Part shown: piece after piece, positions 10,082 to 17,335 of the stretch
Numbering within the stretch: the first letter of the stretch is position 1
Layout: every line of letters starts with the position of its first letter
DNA from: QGON01 sp963691905
GTDB taxonomy: Bacteria; Pseudomonadota; Gammaproteobacteria; Chromatiales; Chromatiaceae
Assembly (NCBI GenBank): GCA_963691905.1
Contig: OY829892.1
Coordinates: 248,001-312,000 of the forward strand
DNA: 64,000 nucleotides
Direction of reading: 5' to 3'
Program-made: the position numbers and the translations under genes
The notes under the pieces: generated by a model
The model's database searches: none
Told to the model about the DNA's origin: nothing
The model's input: only the letters and a program-made list of their open reading frames with translations

Positions 10082-11008
10082 CTAATCGACCAGAGAAACA
10101 CCTTGAATCGGGCAGGCCCGTATCGTCTCCCAGAGCAGATCGACAGCTTCGGGACGGGGAAAACTCTTGCGCCAGGCAAGGGCGACCCGGCGATAGGGGG
10201 GATCGCCCTTGAAGGGGCGGGTAGTGACCAATTCATCCGACGAAGGATTTGGGTTGATTGCTGTATCCGGCAACACGGTTATCCCGATACCACCGGCGAC
10301 CATGTAGCGAATGGTCTCCAAAGAACCCCCTTCCAGATTGCGTTGCAGGCTGCCTTCACTGGAACTGGGCTGCAGACAGCCCGGACAGACTCGCAGCACC
10401 TGATCGCGGAAGCAGTGCCCGTCACCCAACAGGAGCACACTCTCCTCGCTGAGATCGGCGGCGGAGATGGCATCCAACTCAGTCAGCCGATGCGCTACGG
10501 GCAGTAGCACGGAGAAGGGCTCATCATAGAGTGGCCGGGTCTGAATGCCCGGTTCATCATAGGGAAGCGAGATGATAACCACATCCAATTCACCCTGTTT
10601 CAGCTGCTCTGACAGCACTGCGGTGAAGTTTTCCCGAATGACCAGCGGCATCCTGGAGACCCGCCGGGTCAGTTCAGGAATCAGATTGGGAAAAAGGTAG
10701 GGACCAATGGTGTAGATAGCACCAACCCGTAAGGGATCCACCAGTTGATCTTTACTCTGCATTGCCAGGGTTCGGATGAAACCAGCCTCCTCCAGCACCT
10801 TCTGAGCCTGAACAACGATGCGTTCACCCGCCGGTGTCAGTGTAACTTCACCCAGACCACGTTCGAACAGACTGACTCCCAGATCCGCCTCCAGCTTTTT
10901 CACTGCCACGCTCAAGGTAGGTTGGCTGACAAAACAGGCTTCCGCAGCGCGCCCAAAGTGACGCTCACGCGCAACAGCTACGATGTATCGGAGTTCATTC
11001 AGGGTCAT
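10082..11008 (-). CDS. oxyR: Hydrogen peroxide sensor-regulator OxyR
   Basis: LysR-family transcription factor of 308 residues with an N-terminal winged helix-turn-helix (about residues 1-60) and a C-terminal periplasmic-binding-like sensor domain. The redox pair that defines OxyR is present at Cys199 and Cys208, in a G-D-G-H-C-F-R-D context and at the same numbers as in E. coli. Peroxide would oxidise these to a disulfide and switch on antioxidant genes. It is transcribed away from cpdA across a 235-base gap that holds a direct repeat which could be an operator. No catalase or peroxiredoxin gene is adjacent in this window. Confidence 0.93.
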   Translation of the reverse strand: MTLNELRYIVAVARERHFGRAAEACFVSQPTLSVAVKKLEADLGVSLFERGLGEVTLTPAGERIVVQAQKVLEEAGFIRTLAMQSKDQLVDPLRVGAIYTIGPYLFPNLIPELTRRVSRMPLVIRENFTAVLSEQLKQGELDVVIISLPYDEPGIQTRPLYDEPFSVLLPVAHRLTELDAISAADLSEESVLLLGDGHCFRDQVLRVCPGCLQPSSSEGSLQRNLEGGSLETIRYMVAGGIGITVLPDTAINPNPSSDELVTTRPFKGDPPYRRVALAWRKSFPRPEAVDLLWETIRACPIQGVSLVD

Positions 11009-11075
11009 GGCAAACCGGCCTTAAGGAAAAAATAGGCATGCATCAGCACTAATAGCCCACAATAAAGGTTAAATT

Positions 11076-11105
11076 ATGCACATTAAACAGAATCTAATGC
11101 ACATT
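11076..11105. promoter_or_regulatory. Direct repeat, candidate operator
   Basis: ATGCACATT occurs twice, starting at 11076 and 11097. The 21-base period is two turns of the helix, which would suit a dimeric regulator bound on one DNA face. It lies between divergent oxyR and cpdA. The binding protein is unknown; it does not clearly match the OxyR consensus. Confidence 0.4.
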
Positions 11106-11133
11106 TTTTATAAAAAGCGCACCCGCTTCATTG

Positions 11134-11163
11134 TTTCAACAGATTTTATTAGACTACTATAAT
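11134..11163 (+). promoter_or_regulatory. Candidate promoter of cpdA
   Basis: A perfect TATAAT lies at 11158-11163, with a weak -35 (TTTCAA, 11134-11139) 18 bases upstream. It is about 80 bases before the cpdA start and just after the direct repeat. Confidence 0.4.
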
Positions 11164-11243
11164 CAGACTGAAAATCTGTTATACAAGGGTTCGCCGGAGT
11201 TGCCCGGTAACCAGAACTTTCAAGGCTTGACCAACCTTCAACG

Positions 11244-12071
11244 ATGTTTGCAGACACCAATACATTCCAAAACCTGCCTGAGGGCAGCCTGAAAGTACTA
11301 CAGCTGACGGACTTCCATCTCTATGCTGACACTTCGCGCTGTCTGCTCGGCTTGAATACACAGGAGACTCTCAACCTGGTCTCGGCAATGGCGCTGGAGC
11401 AGATGGGGACTCCAGACATGATCCTTGCCACCGGCGATCTGGTTCACGACGCGTCTGAAACCGGTTACCGGCGACTCAGGGAGCAGTTTGCCGGATTCGG
11501 CGCTCCAACCTTCTGTCTGCCGGGGAACCACGACATTCCCGAGGTTATGACCCGCTTGTTAAATCAGGATGGCATATCCACCCTTCCCAGTACACAGCAG
11601 GGAAACTGGTCACTGGTCTTTCTGGACTCCACCATTCCCAAGGAGCCCGGTGGCCATCTTGACGAGAGTCAGCTGGAGCGGCTCGAGGATGAACTGCAAA
11701 AACACCCGGACAAGCATACACTGGTCTGCATGCATCACCACCCGATTCCGGTGGACAGCGCATGGATGGACAGCATGGCCCTGAACAATCCTGAACCGCT
11801 CTTCGAACTGCTGGCAAAGCACAAACAGGTAAAAGGCATCCTATGCGGTCATATCCACCAGGAATTTGAGCGCAACTACCACAACCTGCTGCTGCTTGGT
11901 TCTCCCTCTACCTGCATTCAGTTCATCGCAGGTCAGGACAAATTCGGCATTGACGACAAACCACCGGGTTATCGCTGGCTCGCCCTGTTGCCGGATGGTG
12001 AAATCCGTAGCGGCGTGGAACTACTGCCGGAAATGCCTGAGGGCCTGGATTTCAATTCCAGCGGCTATTGA
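11244..12071 (+). CDS. cpdA: 3',5'-cyclic AMP phosphodiesterase CpdA
   Basis: Calcineurin-like metallophosphoesterase of 275 residues that hydrolyses cAMP to AMP. The metal-binding signature is complete: D-x-H near residue 28 (T-D-F-H), G-D-L-V-H, G-N-H-D, H-H-H-P and G-H-I-H. Length and order fit the CpdA/Icc group. It has its own upstream region shared with divergent oxyR. The 3' end faces the end of sfsA with about 40 bases between them and no obvious terminator. Some close relatives act on other phosphodiesters, so the cAMP assignment rests on family resemblance. Confidence 0.87.
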   Translation: MFADTNTFQNLPEGSLKVLQLTDFHLYADTSRCLLGLNTQETLNLVSAMALEQMGTPDMILATGDLVHDASETGYRRLREQFAGFGAPTFCLPGNHDIPEVMTRLLNQDGISTLPSTQQGNWSLVFLDSTIPKEPGGHLDESQLERLEDELQKHPDKHTLVCMHHHPIPVDSAWMDSMALNNPEPLFELLAKHKQVKGILCGHIHQEFERNYHNLLLLGSPSTCIQFIAGQDKFGIDDKPPGYRWLALLPDGEIRSGVELLPEMPEGLDFNSSGY

Positions 12072-12110
12072 ACCGAACATCCCTGCTGTTTTTCGACCCC
12101 TCAAAAAATT

Positions 12111-12824
12111 TCAGCTCAGATCCACGGTCACTGGATCACCCACCTTCATCGCCTGCGGCAGATGCAGAATGCGCACAGCCACCACTTCAACACCAGCCTC
12201 CACCACCCTGCGCAGAGCTTTTCCATATACGGGATCGATCTCATCGGCTGAGCGGAAGCACGTCCCCTCCGGCCGATTGAGCGCATAGATCATCACGCCA
12301 CGATAACCCTGGCGGCAGGCCTCCGCGAGTAGCTCAAGATGCTTCAAACCCCGTGCAGTGACCGCATCCGGGAAACTGAGTGACTCACCCCCCTCCCAGA
12401 GCGTGACATTTTTAACCTCGACCCAGACATCCGCCGCCGGACCATCACTCAGAAACATATCGAAGCGGGAACGGGGAAAACCCGGTGCCTCGAAGGTCAC
12501 TTCAGTCCGCACAGTCCGGTACCCCTCCAGGCCTGGGATCCTGCCTTCACACAACGCCTCGCTGATCACCGGATTCGTCCGCCCAGTATGTACACCGATC
12601 CAGCCTGTGCCCATATCCACCCGTTCCAGCGTCCAGGCAAGCTTACGGCGCGGATTGTCACTGTGGCTGATCTGTACCCGCGCTCCAGGTTCCCAGCATC
12701 CACGCATACTACCGGTATTGGGACAATGGGCGGTTACGACGGAACCATCGGCCAGTTCGACATCCGCCAGAAAGCGTTTGTAGCGTTTCAGTATATGTCC
12801 GTTGGTGAGAAGTGGGAGCAACAT
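12111..12824 (-). CDS. sfsA: SfsA family protein
   Basis: 237-residue protein matching SfsA (sugar fermentation stimulation protein) along its full length. It has an N-terminal OB-like part and a C-terminal nuclease-like domain with a conserved E-V-K-N-V motif after a D-M-F-L segment. The family is proposed to bind or cut nucleic acid; its link to maltose metabolism in E. coli is historical. It starts at an ATG and is divergent from the gene at 12938 across a 113-base gap. Nothing unusual is seen. Confidence 0.92.
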   Translation of the reverse strand: MLLPLLTNGHILKRYKRFLADVELADGSVVTAHCPNTGSMRGCWEPGARVQISHSDNPRRKLAWTLERVDMGTGWIGVHTGRTNPVISEALCEGRIPGLEGYRTVRTEVTFEAPGFPRSRFDMFLSDGPAADVWVEVKNVTLWEGGESLSFPDAVTARGLKHLELLAEACRQGYRGVMIYALNRPEGTCFRSADEIDPVYGKALRRVVEAGVEVVAVRILHLPQAMKVGDPVTVDLS

Positions 12825-12860
12825 GGGCCTGACTTGGGAAATCCTAGGGCAATCCCTAAT

Positions 12861-12889
12861 TTTACACGACCACGGCTGGGGCTTATATT
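12861..12889 (+). promoter_or_regulatory. Strong sigma-70-type promoter
   Basis: TTTACA (12861-12866) and TATATT (12884-12889) are separated by exactly 17 bases, about 48 bases before the ATG of the Pro/Tyr/Gln-rich protein. That gene also has a strong AGAGGAG ribosome site, so high expression is likely. Confidence 0.55.
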
Positions 12890-12937
12890 AGGGTCTTCGC
12901 CGAATCAACGGAAAAACTCTCTAAAGAGGAGTGAATA

Positions 12938-14002
12938 ATGAAGCGTGAACTATGGCTCACCGCCTGTATCACTACGTTCTGCCTGACAAATGCGCAGGCT
13001 GACGAAGGCTATCCGACGCAAGGGGGATACTATGACAATCCTTCCGCAATGGGACAGCAGGCGCCCGCCTACAACGAACCGGTTTATGGCGCTCAAGGCT
13101 ACGGCGCACAAACGCCTCAATACGCCGCTCCGGTATATCGCGGCGACAACCGGAACAACAACAGACAGTTCAACATGAATCCGATGAACATGATGAATGG
13201 GGCGCCAAGCCCCATGAACAACATGTTCAATTCCAATCGGCGTGAAGACCGCTACCCGGAACCCTACTATCCCGCGCAACAACCCAATTATAACCAGGGA
13301 TACGGATATGGCGGTGCACCGGCCTACCAGGCACCACCGGTCTACGGTTATGGCACTCAGCCTGGCGGCGGCTATGCCCCCTATGGAAACAGCCCCGGCT
13401 ACTACAATGCCCCCCCTCAGCGCGGTTATCCGCAACAATACAGCGACTACACAGCCACCCAGCCATATAGTGAGCAGCAACCCGTCTACAGAGCGCCGGC
13501 CTATAACCCGCCAACCTATGACACTGCTCCGCAACAGCAATATGCGCCGAGCTACGACTACGGGACCAGCGGCGACAACCAAACTTATCCGCAATACCCC
13601 AGCTACGCACCACAACAGCCGCCACAAAGCGATTACACTCCGCCGGCCGAATACAGTTATCGTCCGATGCAACCGGCAGCGACTGGTGAGATGACACCTC
13701 CACCAATGGAGATGCCGCAGCCAATGGCGCCAGTGGTATCACAACCCGCACCGATTGAGCCCCCCACAGCGCCGACTCCTGCGCCTGCTCCTGCTCCTGC
13801 TTTCCAGGAACCTCTGGCCCCTCTCAGCTACCCGGAGCCGCCCCCTATGGCTCAAGAGACAGCGGCGGTTCCCACAGCGCCTGTCCTCAAGGAGGAACAG
13901 ACAGCCACCCTGGCCAACGGGCAACCTGCCGTCTTCCGTCCGGTGGAGGAGACGTCAACCAATGGGAGCATGGTCGTCCCGGCTGCCCCTCAGCATCAAT
14001 AG
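12938..14002 (+). CDS. Exported Pro/Tyr/Gln-rich low-complexity protein
   Basis: 354 residues with a cleavable signal peptide (about residues 1-21, ending in A-Q-A). The mature part is almost entirely low complexity. Residues 25-75 and 105-240 are rich in Tyr, Pro, Gln, Ala and Gly, with repeated A-P-x-Y and Y-G-x type units. An Asn/Met-rich patch spans about 70-95, and a Pro/Ala/Met-rich tail runs from about 245. No domain is recognised. The strong promoter and the AGAGGAG ribosome site seven bases before the ATG suggest an abundant product. Such sequences occur in sticky matrix, coat or phase-separating proteins; the exact role is unknown. It is a single-gene unit. Confidence 0.75.
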   Translation: MKRELWLTACITTFCLTNAQADEGYPTQGGYYDNPSAMGQQAPAYNEPVYGAQGYGAQTPQYAAPVYRGDNRNNNRQFNMNPMNMMNGAPSPMNNMFNSNRREDRYPEPYYPAQQPNYNQGYGYGGAPAYQAPPVYGYGTQPGGGYAPYGNSPGYYNAPPQRGYPQQYSDYTATQPYSEQQPVYRAPAYNPPTYDTAPQQQYAPSYDYGTSGDNQTYPQYPSYAPQQPPQSDYTPPAEYSYRPMQPAATGEMTPPPMEMPQPMAPVVSQPAPIEPPTAPTPAPAPAPAFQEPLAPLSYPEPPPMAQETAAVPTAPVLKEEQTATLANGQPAVFRPVEETSTNGSMVVPAAPQHQ

Positions 14003-14051
14003 CGGATGGTTACTGTCTGATAACGGGCCGGGCTGGAGTCAAAATTACGCT

Positions 14052-14118
14052 GTAGGAACGGCGCCCTCGCCGCGATGACCCCGCAGATGGGCAAATCGCG
14101 GCGGGGCGCCGCTCCTAC
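14052..14118. repeat. Long imperfect inverted repeat
   Basis: The arms GTAGGAACGGCGCCC and GGGCGCCGCTCCTAC, extended by CGCCGCGAT/ATCGCGGCG, flank a loop of about 18 bases. It lies between the ends of two convergent genes. It could act as a bidirectional terminator-like structure or be a REP-type unit. No second copy of this type is seen in the window. Confidence 0.6.
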
Positions 14119-14161
14119 CGCTTCGCAGCAAACTGAGTGAAACCCAAAAGAAACCCGGGCA

Positions 14162-14455
14162 TCAGGCAATAGAGAAGTGGGAATACTCCTGGAGATGGAG
14201 GTTTTCACAGGCAACCCCTGAAACATCGGCATTGGCCGGTCCCTGACGCAACCAGTCGCGCAGTTCATTGACTGCCTCTGGATCACCGCAGGCAATCACT
14301 TCGACTCGGCCATCATGAAGATTTTTGGCATATCCAGTGATGCCCCGTCTCTGCGCCTCGTAACGGGTGCTGGCCCGAAAGAAGACCCCCTGCACCCGAC
14401 CCGCCACAAAACAGCGAACACAGACCGGGTGTGCTGTTTGCACCGTTTTACCCAC
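14162..14455 (-). CDS. acyP: Acylphosphatase
   Basis: 97-residue alpha/beta enzyme that hydrolyses acyl phosphates such as carbamoyl or acetyl phosphate in the cytoplasm. The catalytic Arg27 lies in the G-R-V-Q-G-V-F-F-R loop. The catalytic Asn45 lies in A-K-N-L-H-D-G. Both are intact and the length is normal. Its start overlaps the end of the adaptor fragment by 8 bases, so its translation is probably coupled to that upstream, apparently damaged, gene. Confidence 0.92.
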   Translation of the reverse strand: MGKTVQTAHPVCVRCFVAGRVQGVFFRASTRYEAQRRGITGYAKNLHDGRVEVIACGDPEAVNELRDWLRQGPANADVSGVACENLHLQEYSHFSIA

Positions 14456-15092
14456 CGATTCTTACCACGGCTTTCTCACCGAGACGCAACTGCTGCCCCT
14501 TCGGGGTTTTGAAGCCGACTTCGAGACGGTAGTGACGTGGTATCCCGCTACCAGCCAAAGGCTCCAACCCTACAATCTGAATTATCCCCGGCAGCCATTC
14601 GCCGTGAACACCAACCTTGACTACCTGCCCCGGCTGCAGCCTGGCTGCCATTTCACTATCAACGGCAGTCACCGCTTTCATCTCCTGATCATTGACCACT
14701 ACCACCAACGGCATGATCTGCAGATGGTTGACCACAGCCTGTCCCTGCTGGACGTTCACCACCAACACCCGGCCGTTGAACGGCGCCTTGATGCGGCTGT
14801 ATTCACGCGCAAGTTTTATCAGAATCAGCTCCGCCTCCGCTCCACGCAGATAGGCATCCGCTTTGGCAGCATCGATCTCAGCAAGCTGCCGCTCATGGTC
14901 GGAGAGCAATGTTCGATCATAGAGTTCCAGGGAACGGTCCAACTCCCGCTTGGCCTCATCCATCTGTTGCTTGGCTGCCTCTTTCTGCGCTACCGCCTTT
15001 ACCAGTCTGGCTTGCAACGGCCGTTGGTCCAACTCGAGCAGCAAAGCGCCCCGGGTAACCGGCTCGCCTGCAGTCACATTGACCCGGCCCAC
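14448..15092 (-). pseudogene. Efflux periplasmic adaptor, N-terminus missing
   Basis: The 214-residue frame matches HlyD/RND-type membrane fusion adaptors: half of a lipoyl domain at the start (G-R-V-N-V-x-A-G-x-P-V), an alpha-hairpin of about 80 residues, a second lipoyl half with I-K-A-P-F-N-G, and a beta-barrel end. It has no signal peptide, membrane anchor or first adaptor residues, and the only start is a GTG in the middle of the lipoyl motif. The frame upstream runs directly into the truncated outer membrane factor. The simplest reading is a deletion that removed the 3' part of one gene and the 5' part of the other. As written, the product could not reach the periplasm. An assembly error is the alternative. 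Confidence 0.7.
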
Positions 15093-16111
15093 GCCAGCTC
15101 CGCCCGACGCTCCCGTAGGCGAGCACGCTCCAGGGCAACCTCGGCACCGACCCGATTGCCGAGAAAGAGCGGCACCTCCAGCACCAGTGCCGCAGACAGC
15201 GGATTACGCCCCCCCAACTCCCGATTATAGGTGGCGGCCTCGACTTCCCCGCGGATTATCGGATTGTCGCCCGCCCGGGCTGCACGCATCTGCTGTTCAG
15301 CTGCATCCATCTGCGCACGCAGCGATTTCAACCTGGGATTACTATCAATAATAAGCTGGGTCAGCGCTTCCACACTCTCAGGTACCAATCGGTCAGGCAG
15401 GTCGGGAGAGACAAGATCGGCAGGCAGGTCATCGGGACGATTGAGACTGATGGCGAGACGTGAGCGGGTAATACGCTGCTTGTTCTGGCTGCTGATGGTA
15501 CGCCGCCTTACCTTCTGAAAGAGGTTTTCGAGCCGCAGCAGCTCCAGATCGGAGATCCCACCCAGTTCGGATCGGCTGCGGGCCTTGTCCAACCGGACGA
15601 AGGCGATCGACATCGCCTCATTCTCCCGCGCATACTCCAGGTCCGCCAGCAGCACATCGAAGAATCTGGCCATCACTTCCAGTCGCCGCTTTTGGCGTAC
15701 ATCCAGCAGATTCCACTCCTCGCTTCTCCGTGCCGCATCCGCTGCGGCCAGCGCATTGTCGGTACGGCCAAAATCATACAACCGTTTGCTCAGTTTCAGT
15801 TTCGCCCAGCTGTCGTTGCTGGATTGATCGACGGCGTTGTACGAGGGGTTGACCACCTTCAGGGCCGCCTCGAAACCAAGCTGCAGGTCATCGCTGGCAT
15901 CGACACCGGACTGCTCCGCCCGGGCACGCTGCAGCGCCGCATCAGCCAGCTCCCGATCGGGATGCACACCATCGGCCAGTCTCAGAGCCTGTTGCAGCGT
16001 CAGAGGAGATGGGAGAGACTCAGTTAGGCCGTCAGTCGCCAAAACCGGCGCGAAACAGATCCATCCAGCCAGAGCAATGATCAAATTTATCGGGACTCGA
16101 AGGCGGCTCAC
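15074..16111 (-). pseudogene. TolC-family outer membrane efflux factor, C-terminus missing
   Basis: 345 residues with a signal peptide (about 1-25) and the first TolC-type repeat complete. The second repeat begins near residue 225 (D-S-N-P-R-L-K-S-L-R) but stops right after an R-R-A-E-L-A-W-A segment, where family members usually have about 80-100 more residues of helix. The frame ends in a few non-homologous residues exactly where the adaptor homology begins in another frame (around 15080-15110). A functional trimeric channel is unlikely. The start overlaps the upstream thioredoxin-like gene by four bases (ATGA). No inner-membrane pump gene follows. Confidence 0.72.
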
Positions 16112-16668
16112 CGCGCTCTTTTTTCCTTTCTCTTTTGTCGTTTATAGCGGGAAAAACTGATCTTTTTATACTCGCCGTTCACCACATACTCTCCGAGCCA
16201 GAGAAACTCCTGGGCATCGCGGGTGGCGCCTGTAAAACGACTGATCAGTTTACCCTCCAGATCGAAAAAACCGAATACCGGCGTGGCTCGCACACGAAAC
16301 TGCTTAAAGGCGAAATCCTTCTGCGAGACCTGTTCCCCCTGAAAGTCGGTGATAGCCACATCACCCTCGATGTCCACGGTGAAGATCAGAAAGTGCTGCT
16401 TATAGTACTCCTGAATCTCAGACTGATTCAGCACGGAGCCTTTCATACGGTGACAAAAGGGACACTCATCCATCTCGAACATGATGAGGATACCCGTTTT
16501 ACCCTCCTCGCGGGCAAGCTCCAACTCCTCACTGAAATCCCCCAGCGACTGATCAAAAAAGTGATCGACAGGGTCTCTGCTCACCGCTCCGGCAGAGAGC
16601 ATGAACAGCATAAGGACAATGGAGAGGACAATCCTCACATGGGGCCGCCTATTCAGCATTGTCGGCAA
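16108..16668 (-). CDS. Exported thioredoxin-fold protein with CPFC motif
   Basis: 186 residues with a hydrophobic signal segment (about 12-30) and a thioredoxin-like fold. The redox motif is C-P-F-C in the context D-E-C-P-F-C-H-R-M-K. The cis-Pro region is A-T-P-V-F. It resembles the periplasmic thioredoxin-like (SoxW/DsbD-gamma-like) group. The C-terminus is very basic, ending in a run of Lys and Arg. It overlaps both neighbours (20 bases upstream, 4 bases downstream), so it belongs to a tight operon with the TlpA-like gene and the efflux remnants. The partner protein is not known. Start could also be the ATG three codons on. Confidence 0.75.
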   Translation of the reverse strand: MPTMLNRRPHVRIVLSIVLMLFMLSAGAVSRDPVDHFFDQSLGDFSEELELAREEGKTGILIMFEMDECPFCHRMKGSVLNQSEIQEYYKQHFLIFTVDIEGDVAITDFQGEQVSQKDFAFKQFRVRATPVFGFFDLEGKLISRFTGATRDAQEFLWLGEYVVNGEYKKISFSRYKRQKRKEKRAR

Positions 16669-17131
16669 TAAAACTTTCCAGATCCTGTGCGGTTAACGGT
16701 CCCACCTGCCGAGCAGCCACTTCACCACTTGGCGAGATTAAAAAAGAGGTCGGCAGGCCGGGAATTTTCCCTAACTCCGAGTCAGCAGCAGGTTTGCCCA
16801 ACAAAATCGGATAGCTGAGAAACTGCTCTTCGACAAAGCGTCTCAGGCGTTTTTTATCAATGCGCTCAAAGGCAACACCCAACACCACTGCATCCTTGTC
16901 CTTGTGGGTGGTGTGGAAAACCTCCAACTCCGGCAACTCCTCCCGGCAGGGAGGGCACCAGGTAGCCCAGTAGTTGACCAACACCCACTTGCCCCGGTAA
17001 TCGGAAAGCTTGTGAGTCTTGCCATCGAGTCCCGGTAACTCAAAGTCCACGGGCTCTGAGAACGATGCCGTGCTGAACAGGGCCAAACAGCCCAATAGTA
17101 GTAACCGCCACACTGGGGGTGGGTTGCGCAT
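16649..17131 (-). CDS. TlpA/ResA-type periplasmic thiol-disulfide oxidoreductase
   Basis: Redoxin-family protein with an N-terminal signal peptide or anchor and the W-A-T-W-C-P-P-C-R-E-E motif typical of TlpA, followed by the P-T-S-F-L cis-Pro loop. It would reduce disulfides in the periplasm, for example during cytochrome c or metal-site assembly. I chose the ATG at 17131 because AGAGG stands six bases upstream and the signal peptide begins right there. The longer reading to 17191 would place extra basic residues in front. It is the first gene of the minus-strand operon that ends with acylphosphatase. Confidence 0.82.
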   Translation of the reverse strand: MRNPPPVWRLLLLGCLALFSTASFSEPVDFELPGLDGKTHKLSDYRGKWVLVNYWATWCPPCREELPELEVFHTTHKDKDAVVLGVAFERIDKKRLRRFVEEQFLSYPILLGKPAADSELGKIPGLPTSFLISPSGEVAARQVGPLTAQDLESFIADNAE

Positions 17132-17335
17132 AGGGAGCCTCTGATGCTTGTTGATTCTTCTGGAGAGAGACGCCGGCAACGGCACCCTCAATTATCCGAC
17201 CCCCATTGTCGGGATAAATTCCAGGGATTTCAATCATAAACAATATGCCGCAGCCCAATTTTCAAGATTTGACGGTGACCGCCGATAACCATCCAAGAGA
17301 CGTCGACTGCATCAATCAGCAGAATCTTATAAAGG

